A stretch of DNA of 64,000 bases from Chionis minor (GCA_013398295.1 VZSF01001078.1:124001-188000); one strand, 5' to 3'; shown: positions 13,536 through 26,815, counted from the stretch's first letter. Made by a program: numbers and translations. The notes: generated from the letters alone by a model not told the origin.

Positions 13536-13985
13536 CAGGGAAGGGCAACGGAGCTGGAGAGGGGTCTGGAGAACAAGTCTTATGAGGAGCAGCTGAGAGA
13601 GTTGGGATTGTTCAGCCTGGAGAAGAGAAGGTTGAGGGGAGACCTTATCGCTCTCTACAACTCCCTGAAAGGAGGTTATAGCCAGGTGGGGTCAATCTCT
13701 TCTCCCAAGGAACAAGTGATAGGACAAAAGAAAATGGCCTCAAGTTGTGCCAGGGGAGGTTTAGGTTGGATATTAGGAAAAACTTCTTTACCAAAAGGGT
13801 TATCAAGCATTGGAACAGGCTGCCCAGGGAGGTGGTGGAATCGCCGTCCCTGGAGGTATTTAAAAGCCGGGCAGACGTGGTGCTGAGGGACATGGGTTAG
13901 GGGTGGTTTGGGCATAGGTTTATGGTTGGACTCGATGATCTTGAAGGTCTCTTCCAACCCAAGTGATTCTATGATTCTATGATGA
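13536..13985 (+). mobile_element. CR1 LINE 3' end, plus orientation
   Basis: This is a 5'-truncated chicken-repeat-1 retrotransposon of about 450 bp. It shows hallmark segments in order: AGGGAAGGGCAACGGAGCTGG, AGCCTGGAGAAGAGAAGG, a GGAGACCTTATCGCTCTCTA segment, GGCTGCCCAGGGAGGTGGTGG and a GGTCTCTTCCAACCCAAGTG segment. It ends in repeated ATTCTATG, the usual CR1 tail. Only the end of the reverse-transcriptase region and the 3' UTR type sequence remain, so no protein is made. It ends about 365 bp before the CEP112 exon at 14351 and shares its subfamily with the copy near 26710. Confidence 0.93.
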
Positions 13986-14350
13986 AATACCATCCACAGT
14001 CTGCAGCAGCCATTGCCATGGTTGATGATACACTGATATCTTATTAGAAAGTGGTAGGTCATTTCTTAAGGGGAAAAAAAAAAAGGCGGGATCGACATTA
14101 TGCGTAGTGATTACACGCCACAAACTGCACTTTTTCACCCCTCCAAAAAGGTCAATCTGGCTCCATCCATGCGCTGGGCAGGGGGGCGCTGTGTTCATCT
14201 GCGTGTGTGGAGAGAGGGGGAAGAGCCAAGGAAAGGGACAGAGACTCCCTTGAGTCTCCTTCCTGCCCCAGCTAACAGCCTGTCTGAGGAAATCAAGTGG
14301 GGTTTGTTTTGTGGATTTGGGGTTTTTTTAAACTTTGTTCTTTATTTCAG
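13986..14350. other. Intron between CR1 and first exon
   Basis: Short unique intron holding an 11-A run near 14073-14083, a G-rich stretch near 14180-14225, and the branch and polypyrimidine region feeding the acceptor at 14350. The T-rich stretch GGGTTTTTTTAAACTTTG near 14321-14338 contributes to it. Confidence 0.6.
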
Positions 14351-14581
14351 GTTATCTGTGATATGGAGAACCAGATCCACAAGCTGAGGGAAGAGCTTAT
14401 CCAGGTAAACGTGCAGTGGAAGCAACAGCTGCTGGAGCTGAGCCATCAGTGCGAAGAGGAGAAGCAGAAGGTGGCTCGAGACCATGAGACAGCGCTGAAT
14501 AAGCTGAAAATGGAGGCAGAAAAGATGACATTAGAGCTCAAAAAGATACACGCGGCAGAAACGGAGGCAGCCACGGAAAAG
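14351..14581 (+). CDS. CEP112: CEP112 internal coding exon (77 codons, coiled coil)
   Basis: The exon encodes 77 residues beginning VICDMENQIHKLREEL and ending ETEAATEK. It is rich in E, K, Q and L with heptad-like hydrophobic spacing, has no Pro or Gly, and carries two Cys (residues 3 and 34). It is preceded by a pyrimidine-rich tract ending TTTATTTCAG and followed by the donor AAG|GTAAGA. The length is 231 bp, phase 0 at both ends, and the frame is open throughout. The sequence matches my recollection of the C-terminal coiled coil of centrosomal protein 112, a little-studied centrosome-associated protein reported to matter for sperm development. It runs in frame into the exon at 30891. An internal CAG|GTAAAC at 14402-14410 could act as a cryptic in-frame donor. 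Family identity rests on recalled similarity, with no alignment run. Confidence 0.9.
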
Positions 14582-17500
14582 GTAAGAGGTTTGCATGGGG
14601 CTGCTTCTTGTGGCAAGGCAAAAGGGGAGCGATCACCCCAAAAGTCAGATAGCAAAGTTTCACTGAGGGTGAAGATGTAGGGGTCATTTGAGTAGAAAAA
14701 ACAGACGTATGCTCTAGATCTGGCATTGGGCGACGCAATCACAGCACGAGTATGGAAAATTTTGTGGTTCTGTAATGGAAGATGACTTCCCTTTGGACGC
14801 GCGGCGGCGGTGGTCGCTCCTGGAGCTGCTTTGCCCAAGAGCGGTGCTGGGGCAGCACCTTCCAGCTATGGGGAGCGGGGACAACCGCGCGGTGCTTGGG
14901 AGCTGGCGGGACTTTAAAAATCCAGATGATTTTAAAGGCAAAGCCAGGCAAGGACTAGGCTAATCACTTTCCCGTTGCTGGAACAGATAGAGTGGAAAGG
15001 GCGGTTCTGCCCAACTGAGCTTTTTCTCCATTAAAAAGAGGGAAATTTCTTGAGGAGGAAAAAGTTCAGGCTAAAGCTGTGAGGAAATTGGGTCTGGTTG
15101 CTAACAATGGTTGGTCTCCTTTTGCCTCTGAATTTCGAGTGAGTGAGGACTCCGTGAAAGGCCTAAAAATAGAAATTAACGTTTCAGATACATCAAGGCT
15201 TCTCTCCCCCTCCTGCTTGTCGGTGCGTGCCGAGCATCCCCTCGTACCGGCGACTTCAAGTACTTCCCCACATTAGGGCTGATATGAGCTAAACCATGTG
15301 AGTTTTATTTCAAAAGCTAACCTAAAAAACCCCCCTACTTAATATTTATGGTAGACTTTGTGTATATGTAAGCAGATAGTTGTTGAAGTATCTTTTATAT
15401 GCGGTAATGTAATAAATCATACATTTTATTGCAAAGTGATGTACAGTGGCACAAATTAACAATCTGCGCGTACTGTTTGAACAGCCTTTGTGAAAGTGAC
15501 ATTTCATTTACCTGCATCAGGTTCTTGGTCTGTAATTTTAAACAGCATTCGGAGGATTATGTTGGAAATCAGCCAGCCTGAAGCCATTAAAATGGCTGTG
15601 ATCAACAATTCAGAATCTTTTCTGAATGTAAGGAAAGCTCCGCTTGGCATAATTATTTAAAGCCAAGGTCACAGAAAGTATTTAAACCTTTGAAATTCAT
15701 CATTAAAGGATTAATTTTAACTCAGGAAGACATTGTCATTTTTGCTTAAAAATGGAATTTGAATCTCAATTCTTTTCTTTCTTTGATCTTTTTTTACATG
15801 TGTAGTATAGCAAAAGAAAAGTTAACTTCTTTACATCCTCAAATTAAAGTTACAAATAATCCTTCATAGGGCAGTATCTTTAATAGTCTTGAATTGTCAT
15901 TTCTGTCAGAAATACTATTTTTTTTAATTTGCTGGATTTCTTCTATTTTTCAAAAAAAATTGCTAATTTTAAGCTATATTGACTGATAGTGATTTTTTTT
16001 CTTTTTTTATTTAACCTACTTCCCTAGTTTTACCTCTAATCAGAAGAGCACACATTGAGTAGAAGATAGGACGGGGGGAAAAAAAGGTATCTCTGTTGGA
16101 AAGTCTTTCACAGACATGTGAAAATACCTTGCATTACCTTCAAATTTCCGTTTACCATTCTGCTTCGTTTCGGTCTTCCAAATGCAGAGCTGTGGAAATT
16201 GGCCACAAAATCCAAAAGTCAAAGTAGGTTAGAGGGCAAACTCCATTTAAAGCTTGAAACTTACAGTTTCAGCTAACTTAGTTCAAATCTTGATCCTATT
16301 AAAGTCCACAGAACTTTGATGAAGGAGATTTTATCCAAGGGTGAGGGGGGGAAGCATCTTAATTGCAGCATGAGTCTTAGAACTTGTTTTTAAAAGTCTT
16401 TTTATTTTTCTAGCAAATCTTGTTACCTTGAAATTTAGGACAATATAGGAGAAAAAAATTGTCCTCTAAATTTACTTTTTTTCTGCCAGTTCTGTAAAGA
16501 TTGCTTAAAAATCCAAGGGAAAGCTGAATTTCACTGTTTAGGCTTGGAACATCTGACTGTTCAGATTTTCTGAAGGTCAGTCCGTTCCCAAGTGAAGGAT
16601 CTCATTCCTCTGTGGTCTGTTTTGTGAGTAATACTGATTTCTGTGTGGATTGCTTTGTGTAATTGTGGATCATTGTTCACGTGAACATGGCAAAATACAA
16701 AAGGAATGGCTAAAACTTCAGGGAAAGGAAAAATTGAAGTGAAAATGGGTAGAAGGATGTATAGGATCCACCTGGTATCGCCCTTCCTATTGCCCTGCTG
16801 CAGTGGGGATGGGAAGGAGGAGAGTGGGGGGCAGAGATTGCAGAACAGTTTTCAATGCAAGAGCACTGGATATTTAAATATTTGTTGGTATTTGTAGACA
16901 GCTTGTCCATTTTTAGGGACACATAATTCAGTTTACCAAGGTCTTTAATTTTCTGTTGGATAAAATCTCAGCTTTAAAGATAGTACCTAGCTTATTGCAC
17001 TATTTTGGTTGATTTGTTTTGTTGGTGATTACAGCATACAGTGCCAGAAAGTTGCTCCATGAGCGTAGTACGGTAATGTTTTTGAACCTGTGATTCTAAA
17101 AGCAAATATCTCTTGGCAGTTATTACATCTCCCAATCAGTAGGGAATGATAAGTGGGAAAATATTTATCAGGTTGGCAAATGGCACTCTGTAACCTGCGC
17201 TATAGGAAAAATAAGCATGGCCTCTGTTGTTGTGGAAATAGTAATAAAGGGAAAAGTCTGTAATTTTCCAGTGACCTGCCTTGTTGCAGGTAGTATTTTC
17301 AATGAAACACCGCTTTCTGACAAAGCGAGCTAGAGCTGAGCTAAATAAGCACGTTATGAGTAGTGTTGAACCTTGTTGTGGACAAGTTGGGCACCTCTGA
17401 GACTTCCCCATGCCCCCGAGCTGCAGGAGCGCTGGAGGAGGTGACGGGGGCTCTACCTGGACGGCAGTCAGAGGACTTCTCTGAGCAAGGTCCTTGTCAC

Positions 17501-20500
17501 CAGCCCGGCGGGCGGACACGGGGCTGGGGTGATGCAGGAGCAGCTCGGCATGTGCTGGGCTGATGATGCTCCTCTCGCCGGGGCCCTTCATCTTTAGCCT
17601 TGCTCGATGAGGTGTCACACCTCATCACCTTATTGCTCACCTTTTAAGACGTAACATGGTGGTTATATTAGAACACAGAATCACCTTATCAGATAAGGAT
17701 AACAAATTTTAATGTCCTTAAGGTCAGATAAGCCCTGCCGGACGTAAATCAGACAAAAATTCAAGATGATAGCATGGAGAATTTGAAATGTGCTTAGCGC
17801 TTCAGGACTTCCACAATATCTGTTATCTGTCTCTAACCTAAAAATGACTTGAGAATATCTCCAAATTATTGCTTGTCTATTAGTGAAGGAATCCGAAATA
17901 TGGTTTCAGAAGAACACCTGCATTCAATCGTAGTGATATTGATTTACTTTAAAATTATCGATTTAGTTTTCTTGCATTTCATTATAGCAAGTGATTATAG
18001 TGTTTTCTGATGTGATGGTAATCTTATTTTTTTTATTTGAAGTCATACCTCGTTATGATGAAATGAAACATAAACTGTTTCAGAAGTAAATGTATCAGAG
18101 ATGCAAAATGCTGTAGTTAGGCTCCACTAACGGCTACTTTCACAGGGAGACAGGTGTGTTATAGGTTGCATCAGCAGCACTTACGGCACAAACACTAATC
18201 GGCCAGGTGTAACGAAGCTTATGAGCATTTTCAGGTTTGCCAGAAATGGCTAAAAGCGAGAGACAAACTGCATTTCTAAGTGCGTGCAGATGTGAAGCTT
18301 GGCTCACGCAACTGTTTGTAACATTCATCTGTGGTATTTTCTTGGCAAAGAAAATGAGCGTTCAGAAAGCATGACCCAAGCAGATCAGTAGACATGCTAA
18401 CGATGCTCAAAGGAAGCAACCTTGGAACTGAAAATATCTCATAAAAAAGCTCTCTCTGAGCAGCGCACATGAGTAAACTGGAGTGGGGGAAAAAGGTTGG
18501 GTTTTTTTCCTCTCTAAATAATTTTCAACATTTAGCTTTTTATTGACTTCTATATTTTAATAGATATTTTGACTCATCCTGTTAAATCTTTATGCAGGTT
18601 CCAGGAACATCTAATTCTTTTTCAGTGCTGCTTTTTTTGTGGAGAAGTAATTTACATTTTTGTGTACTGACTGTGCTGAACACACATGATATTTGATTAC
18701 AGGATGAAGCTGTAGTCAAAAAAAAAAACCCCAACAAAACCCAACCCAGAGCAGGAGAGTCAAGTTTCTGGACGGCAGTTCTTCTGATTTCAGTACAGTT
18801 GTGAAATGGTTCATTCTGGACAGATGGGACTCCAGGATGTCATATAACCTGGCCAGAGCCGTGCAAATTGTACTTGTAGTTTTTAATGGCGTAGAAGTTA
18901 GTTGTATGCTGAGATTTCTATTATTTGAAATAAAATTTGCCATTTATAATGTTTTCTAGCCTATACCTGTTACAGTCACTCCATCTACGTCTGGTGGGAA
19001 GTCCACAGAAAACTGAAATGCCCAGGAAATTCAAAGTTAAGGTCACTGTGTAAGTGACCGCTTCCCTAATGAGTTATTCTCTAGAACAGTTAAGTTGTAA
19101 TATAATGTTTTTGTAACAAGGCCTTTTTAAAGAATCTTCAGACAGTGTCCTATAATTGGATGCTTAATTTTTCAACAACTTTTACTTGCATACACTTTGC
19201 AAATAAGGTACTGATAACGTACCCTCCAGACCGTTTCAGTCCTTCCTTTAGCCCCAAGCTTTGTGGTCTGGATTAATTAGCCAGCAAGTAGAGCCCTAGG
19301 ATGCAGTCCAGCCGGACGCACTCACTGGCGTACGTTCATACTGCCTGTGTAGGAATATCTTTAATTCACAATATCTGTTCTGGCACTGTCAATGATGCAG
19401 ATGATGTCATGCTGTTCAGCCCTGGCAAAGAAATAGAAAAGGAAGAGTAAGAATATGACATTGTCAGAGATTAAAGAGATACTCTGAGAGATACTTGATT
19501 GAGTATTGAGTTCCTCCTAAGCAGTTAAGTTGCTTCTGCTCATAAAGAATAAGCATTGCACGCTTTCCCTTAGCTTACCTTGTGGAATACTGTCTCTCTA
19601 GCTGTTGTTCTTCTCTGCCAACTCTACGTTTCATTAACTACCAAAAATGGTTCCATCTTTGTATCTAAGACCTTCTGGGAACTGGACCATTTCTGCAACA
19701 ATTCTGTAGGTTCCTGCTTAGACTTCTTTGCATAATGGAGTCTTTGATCTGAGTGACACCTTTCACTTCATTAACTTGGACACTAATAGCTGTGGTATAG
19801 CTGGCTTCATTTATGTGAGCGTCCAGAGGAACTTTTTTCACACTCGTTGCAGCGATACCCTGGTTATTTACATGAGGGCAGATAGGTCAACCATAAAATG
19901 TGGGCATGCATTCTTCCCGAGCATAATGATATCATTAACTTGGTATCTAATTATAATGCAGATGTATGTTTTTCTCCTTGCTGAATGCATTCAGGATCTC
20001 TACCAGTTGTTGTATATGTAGCTTTTTTTTTGGACTAGAATTTTTAAATGTTTGAATCTATTGCATGAATTCTTTTGTTTAGGCCTTAGCTATGAGTGAT
20101 CTAAAGAGCTTCTAATTCTTACCAAGAGGAGTTGGATATTCCATAAGTCTCTTAAATTTTTCATTATAATCCCAGAACTATTGTCTATGATTTTATCTCT
20201 CTATTCCAGACTAGTAATATTTTTGTTGGTTTTGTGTTGTTGAGTCTGTGTACGTTTACTTACATTTGGTTCTTGAACATTTCTGACACTGTGTTAGTGA
20301 TTCGCCAGCTAATATTATTAAAAATAAGCATAGCGCTTTGACTTTGTTGGAGAAATTCTGCCAAAAGCCTGGAAGATCAAGAAAAAAGAAAGGTATTTCA
20401 AAAAGAGAAAAGATTTTTATAGCAAAGTTAGCGTATGTTAGCACAAGAAGTGCAGATTATTTAATCTGCCTTTATAATACCTTTACTGCAACTCTTGCAA

Positions 20501-21574
20501 TAAAATTTTGCTCACAGATGAGGGGAGAAAACCAATTTCCTCTCTAGTGTGTCCCGTTCTGCACTGCTCCTTCTTATTCCTCCAAAGAAAAGGAAAGAAA
20601 GATGATAGTGGACCAGGAACACGGTCGCAGGAATTGCATCATCCCTTAGGGGAGCCATTTGGAGGAGTCTTCAATCAACAGAGCCAAACGTGAAGAAAAA
20701 TATGGTACAATAATCTCAAGGATATTTCACTCAAATGAGACTAAGCAGAATTTATGGCGCTCTCCCTTCTGGAGATATTTCAAAGCAACAGTCCCAGTTA
20801 TTCACAGGGAGCTTCTCTGCTTTTACCCCCTCTTTAAAAAAAAAAAAAAACACAACACAAAAAACCAAACCAACCAAAAAACAAATTAAAAAAACCCCTC
20901 CACAACTCAGAAAACCAAACCAGAAAACAACAGGCAAAATTTCTGCCCATCAGTTTTATTTATAAATGTGGTTCCAGAGGTAACCAAGAGTAGTTGGTAC
21001 AACTGTCACTGTGGAAAAAAATATGCACTGATGAGCATTAAGCTTACTCTTTAACGTCTTCATTAATGTTTGGAGAGGAGATCAAGCACCACATTATTTA
21101 TGTTTACAAATAACACCATAGAGTTAAAAATTAAAATGACCGATGTAATACTGTTAAGAAATAAGAACTAGGCAAGAAGCAGCATAATAGAGCTAAATGA
21201 TAAATTCCTGTAAAATACGGAATTAAAAAGATAGCTTTCCAGAGGGCAAGAACAGATAGAATTAGAATTAGAGCTCTGTCATATGGCCTGTCTTTCAGCG
21301 CACTTCCATTCACTCCCTGTTGTATCAGTTATAGCTGCTGGTTGTTTGAGAAGTTTGGTTGGGTTTTGGGGAGGTTTGGTTTTTTTTATAACCAGCTGGT
21401 AATAATCTATCTCAGAAGTATTCACAGGTGGGGGGTTTTGTCTTCTCTGTCTCCTATTTGTTTTTCAAGTCTGTGTCCAAACACCACTTCCAGTTCTGCC
21501 ACACCAGGGCACTCTCTGCTTTTCCTCAATTCGGTAACTTCCAGTTTGTAGCCTTTGGTTTATATTCATAATAT
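14582..21574. other. CEP112 intron, first part
   Basis: AT-rich intron without supported genes. A poly-A and A/C-rich low-complexity stretch lies at 20836-20940. Open frames such as the one at 17136-17618 on the minus strand (160 codons) lie in a GC-richer patch at 17380-17600, have no recognisable domain and are treated as chance. Confidence 0.5.
20836..20940 (+). repeat. A/C-rich low-complexity tract
   Basis: A run of 14 A is followed by about 90 bp built almost only of A and C, with CACAACAC, CCAAACCAACC and AAAACCCC blocks. Similar but shorter A/C-rich stretches occur at 32341-32367 and 33872-33900. Confidence 0.8.
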
Positions 21575-21960
21575 CAAGACTCACAAAATCATGAAGGTGG
21601 TGGATAAGGTGAATGCTGAATTGTTATTTACAGCCCAAGAACTCGTGCGTAGTTGCTGGAAACTAATGAGAGGTGGATTTAAAAATGGTGCAAGAAGGTA
21701 CTTCTCTAAATAACAGATAGTGAGCTGCTTGAATTGATTTCCGTGGGGGTTGTGGAGGCAGATACTGTCAGCAAGTTCGAAAAAGGATAAAACCAGTTTG
21801 ATGAGCAGCATGTTTGTAACCAGCCACTAATGGGAATAAGCAGGGATTTAACTCCTGACTTCTCTGAGGCAGGAGTTGTGGGTGCCAGGGGGATGCGAGG
21901 GGTCCTGTGAGCCTGACTCTGGAGGACGTACCTGATGTTTTTAGTACAACTGATGTTTGA
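21575..21960 (+). mobile_element. Ancient CR1-type LINE remnant, plus orientation
   Basis: The sequence follows the 3' region of old sauropsid CR1 elements (turtle-like consensus as recalled). The segments are CACAAAATCATGAAGGTGGT, then GGATAAGGTGAATGCTGAAT with TTATTTACAG, then AAGAACT and GGAAACTAATGAG, AGAAGGTACTTC, GGGGGTTGTGGAGGCAGATA and a GTTCGAAAAAGGATAA segment. It is heavily diverged with indels and has no usable frame. The right edge is approximate. It is clearly older than the copies at 13536 and 46921. Confidence 0.6.
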
Positions 21961-24900
21961 GCCTTGACTTTGCTGGTTACAAAGCGCAGGAGGCTTCTCC
22001 AGTGGCAGAATAACTGTTCTTGTTATTTTTTCAATGGCTTCCCAAGCCTTTCTTCACTCTCCAAACAAACCGTAACACACTGACTTTATCTTGTAATACA
22101 CCATTGCTTATTATTTTAACTGTATTAAATGTTTTTTAAAGTGGGATTGAATCGCTCCCTCATCTCTCCCTTTTCTCACAATACTCTGTGTCTTGGAGAA
22201 GGCTGATTGCATGTAGGTACAGTTTTCTCTAATTTCCGAGTTTTACTTATCTTTACATTATAACATTAGGAAAAACATTGGCTATTCTCCCGTACGGTAG
22301 CTGATTGTAATGTGAGATTACTTTGGGGGTTTTTTTAACAACTCAGCCAATTCATTCTTAAATTCTTTCAGAATTATTGAACAAACACCATGTGGTCTGG
22401 GCGAGGGGACAGATCCGATGCCCTGTTGCTGGATCTGGGTACCCGCAGCCACCACGGGGGCTCCTTCATGGGTTTGTTTATGCAGACAAAGGTAACTGGT
22501 GTTTGTTACCTGGAACTAGTAAATACTAAGTGGAAATTTCTCCAGCATCCATGTTCTTACTTTCCTTGAAAGTTTCTGGGGTGATGCATCCTTTACACAG
22601 ACCTTCTCAGCTCCCCCAAACCTGAGAGCTGGCACAAGCCGAAACAGAAGCTGCCCCGTGGAACGTGTCCATCGCATCCCTGCTTAGGTCAGGATTTGGA
22701 TATTTAAATTTTTCACTATAGCTTTATTTTAGAAAAAAATGCTCGGTTATCAAGACCAAACTAATATAAAACATCTTTATTGCATATTTAAATTCTGGCA
22801 CAATTTGAAAACATTGTTTACACTAATTTGCTCTTTCTTCATATGTTTATAGTAGAGAAAAGCTGCAGGTGGCTTTTTTTTTTTTCCTCTTTTTGGAGGG
22901 GAAGGAGTGTTTGGGAAATAGGGAAGGGGTAAACCGATGTTATTAGTCTTTCAGAGTCTTTAATGTGAAGAAACAAAAGTGTTCCAAAACAACTTGCTTA
23001 CAGCTGCAGAACATGTCATGGAGTAAACCCCACCTTCATTAAATGGGCGAGAAAGAATTCTAATTGTTTTGAAGTTCTTATGATCAGTCTGCATATGCTT
23101 CATTGTAATGTGATACTAAAGTGCCTCAATTATGATTTGTATATTTTGGTGCCAGAAGGTTTTTTTCTTATGCTAAATTATTAAGTTCTGTCAGCTGCTG
23201 GGCTGTCATATAGAGATACAGTAAATCACATTATATTTGTCATGGATTACACAGAGCAATAAATTTGGGAACAGAGATCAAAGTAGTTTCACAATCACAT
23301 CTGAGTGTAGGAGGGGTGTTTAACTTGTAGAAAATCTGATTTAGGTGAAACTGTTGCAGTTCTTGTGTGAATTTGAAATGAATTTGGGTGTTTGCTTGAA
23401 AATGAATAAGGTACAAATCCCCAAGAGTTCTCCTGTATTTAGTTCAGAGGAGTTAATTCTGACCTACAGCTGCAGGATGGAGAACGGATAAATAATTAAA
23501 CACTGGGAATGTTAAGAGTCTTGCAATGTCTTATTTATGTTTTTAATTGCTTTCGTGATTGAGCAATATAGTCCATTCTCTTTTTAATTGGGACTTTGCT
23601 GGACTTGCGCATAGTTAGTCATCGGTACAGTAATGCTTTCTGGCTCCGAGAAGTTGTCGTTCTTTTGGGAAAGCTTTGTTGTATTTAAAACTACAAAAAG
23701 TAATCCAGTGTAATCTTGCTAAGGAACACTGATTGCTTCAGATCAGAGACTTGTTAGGGGATTTTGTTGCATTTTCAGTGTTTGTCTTTCCAACTGTAGA
23801 AGCTTAACTTTTGTTGGGCTCTCATCTGACGACGTAATTTAGTAATACCGAGTTAACTTAGTAATACCGAGCCTGTCCTTTTGTTTCCAGTTTTCCTTCT
23901 ATTTAATAAAAAAGGTTCTATCTCAAAATCATTCACATGTAGGATTTTTTTCTAGTCATTATCCTTTTAACACTTGCTTGTTATTGCCACAAAATTCAAC
24001 TTAAAACAGCAGAAGAGACTCCAAAAAGTAGTAATCGCATTCTTATCCCTTTATAGTCCTTTCAGGAGCCTTAGAGTCTCTCTTTGGCAAAAATCAAGGC
24101 GCGTAAACTTAGCTGATATATAATGATAAAGTGCACGAGTCTCAATTTCTGAAAGAATCGTGTATTGTAAAGCTCGTATTAAGCAGCATTTAACGGAGTC
24201 AAATCATGGATCAGTGTCACATCTTGGTACCGTTGCCTTCTGTTTGGGGAGGAAACATTAGCTTCCACTTGCATCTTCAAAGATGTTTTGCAGCCCCTTC
24301 CTTTGTGATTTTACTGGGTGTCAGCTGTTTGGGTACCAAAACCATCTGGGCCTGAGTGCTACGAGCTATTCTGTAAACTCCTTTATGTGAGAGTGGGAGA
24401 GAGAGACAGAGTGCACATGGGCACGCGAGGTGCCCGGTATTGCTGAGGAATAAAGGCAGCTTGTAAAAGCTCAAATCATTCCTGTCGGGTGCAGGTTTTA
24501 TTTGTTAAGGCTCTGAAAAAGAAAATGCCAGCACTTTCGATATAATGTCTTAAACCCGCTTTAAAAAAACCGTCTTAACTTAGTCGGACAGAACAGAAGA
24601 AAACCAGGAAATATTAAAAATCGTAATCCAGGAGTGTAGTTGTGCTCTACCAGATTTCGATACGGAGCTGCGGGAAATCCGGGCTTCGGTACCCTAATGC
24701 GGAGAGCATTGCAGTCTCAACATCTCCACTAACTCCGGAGATTTAGTGTGTTCATCTTATTTGAATTTTGAGTGAAAGAAGGAATCGCGCCGTAAGGCGA
24801 AAGCCACCTGCCTCCCTGCTGTTTTGGCAAAACGTCACAGTGCGTCTTCAGATTAAACTCTAATGCGCTCTCTGCCCTTTAAACGCCCGGTGCGTGCGTC

Positions 24901-26709
24901 GGTACTCTCTTGTATAAAGTATATTTAAGGTATTGAACAATTTTGTCTGGCAAACCTAGACTGCTAATCTGGCTTGAAAACCTTGTCCCGTATATAAGGC
25001 TTGTATGTTAGGCCAAGTCATGCTGTTGGTTTTAAATAAGGTGCCCGGCTCGCTGAAACATTGAATAAAAATCAGTATTAGCGAGGCTGGGAAATATTTA
25101 GATGCTCAGTAAATCCATTTAGATGAAGCTAGTAATTGCCTACTAGTGTAAGGATGGGAAAACTTTGGCAGCAGACCCCATGCAGTTGGAGTCTCATAGA
25201 AGAATTTTTGGAAGAGTTAAATGTCTGTGTTTAATTTCTCTACGTAATTTCTGAATGATTAGAAATACACTGTTTGTTTAAAGGAAAGGACTGGAAATCG
25301 GAGTAAGTTTTCCTAAGGCACAAGTTGCACAAGCAGTTTTTCCGTGCATTTAAAGCCCCCATTAAGCACAGAATTGCAATACACCACAGAAAGGCAATTC
25401 TCCATACAGGTAGAGTGTCGAATTCATTTCTATTCATTCTTGGGGTTTTTTCCCAATGAAAAGTACTTAGCACATGAATAAGAGGTTTTTGGGTTTTTTT
25501 CTCCTAAAGATGTATGTTTAAAGAGAAAAAGAAAAAAGAAAAAGATTTATAGACCTAGAAAAGCGGAATGTAAAATAGAATATTAATAGGATTTGTGGGT
25601 ATGACAGATTGGGATTTCTGTCACTCATTTTCAAAACCCTTGAAGTCATTTGGTACTTGGCTAATTATTCTGTTAACATCATTTTGGATATTGAACTATT
25701 TTTAATGGTCTTTTGGGTGGCTTAAATTACATATTTGAACTGGTATGCTATTTTCCCTGTTACACAGAGATTTGGCTTTCCATTTGTTATCTGATCGGTA
25801 TCAGATGGGGAGATGGGGAGAGCAGTAGAAAGAGCAAGAATATTGGTGCAGGAAGTCCCCCTCTGTCGATATGAGAGGCACATAAGGAAAATATATGTTT
25901 CAGGCTTTGAGGTCAAAATGAAATTTTTATGTACAATCGGATGAACTTAAAAGGTGATCTGCTAATCTCTGAAGTTTAAACAGACATTGTACAGAGTGTT
26001 TTAACATACTTAATAACAAAAATTTCCACAGTTAGCCATTCTGAAGGTCATTTTCTTTTGAGATCTGTCAAATTACACAATCTTGAATTTTGGTACAAAG
26101 CATTAATGCTGCCAAACTTAAACAGAAATATTCCAGAATGTGCAGTGGTGTGTTGTTTTTTAAGGTAAATGGGCCCCATTTACATTAGTTCTTTGATGTT
26201 AAATTCTTTGCTGCACATCAGAGAACAGTTGCTTCTTCCCTGGAGCAAGTTTTCTTTCTTCTCCTTCCCCCACCCTTTGATTTTTTTTCCCTTCTTTTTT
26301 TTTTTTTATTTTGCTTACACTTTTATCTAACTAATTATGGAGGATCAGCTTAGGTATGGCCATCATTTAGCTAGTTGCAGGCATTTTGAAAAATGGCTAT
26401 CTCATAGCTCGTACCCTAAACAGATTTCTTAAATCTGCTTTTCTGTGAGTGAATATGAGTGTGTATATATAACCCTCTGTTGATGAGAGCTATAGCTGGG
26501 GGGAGTTTGTTGCTTGTTTATGTTTTGGGGAGATTGAAATCAGTCACAATGATATGTATAGATGAATAGGATTTCACTATGCGTCCTTAACTCTTACAGA
26601 TCTATCCATGTTTGGATTGCAGAAGTTTGTTTTCCTATCAATCTTGTAGCATAATTGTAATCTAACTTTCTATCCAAAACTCACCCTTCCCAAGCTGGAA
26701 GATAGAGTA
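21961..26709. other. CEP112 intron, second part
   Basis: Mostly AT-rich unique sequence. Two features stand out: a near-tandem 14-bp repeat at 23839-23871 and a CpG-denser patch at about 24540-24900 (for example ATTTCGATACGGAGCTGCGG and TCGCGCCGTAAGGCG). Neither carries a convincing reading frame. Confidence 0.5.
23839..23871 (+). repeat. 14-bp direct repeat, period 19
   Basis: TTAGTAATACCGAG occurs at 23839-23852 and again at 23858-23871, separated by TTAAC. Confidence 0.9.
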
Positions 26710-26815
26710 TCGTAGAGCCATTTATGCTGGAAAAGACCCTTAAGATCATCGAGTCCAACCATAAACCTAACACTGCCAAGGCCACCACTAAATCATGTCC
26801 CTGTGAACAGGTTTG
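26710..26815 (-). mobile_element. CR1 LINE 3' end fragment, minus orientation
   Basis: Reads, on the plus strand, as an antisense CR1 end: GCTGGAAAAGACCCTTAAG, GATCATCGAGTCCAACCATA, then AACCTAACACTGCCAAGG and ACCACTAAATCATGTCCCTG. The GATCATCGAGTCCAACCATAAAC block is the reverse complement of the end of the element at 13536, so both belong to one subfamily. The octamer tail is degraded (TATCGTAGAGCC). The inner edge near 26815 is uncertain. Confidence 0.85.

Noticed and set aside
13602..14062. Frames on both strands around the CR1 copy
   Set aside because: They are translations of the CR1 3' end at 13536-13985, with no intact reverse transcriptase.
17136..17618. 160-codon minus-strand frame
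   Set aside because: Low-complexity Pro/Ser-rich middle and an AT-rich tail; no recognisable domain. Explained by local composition.
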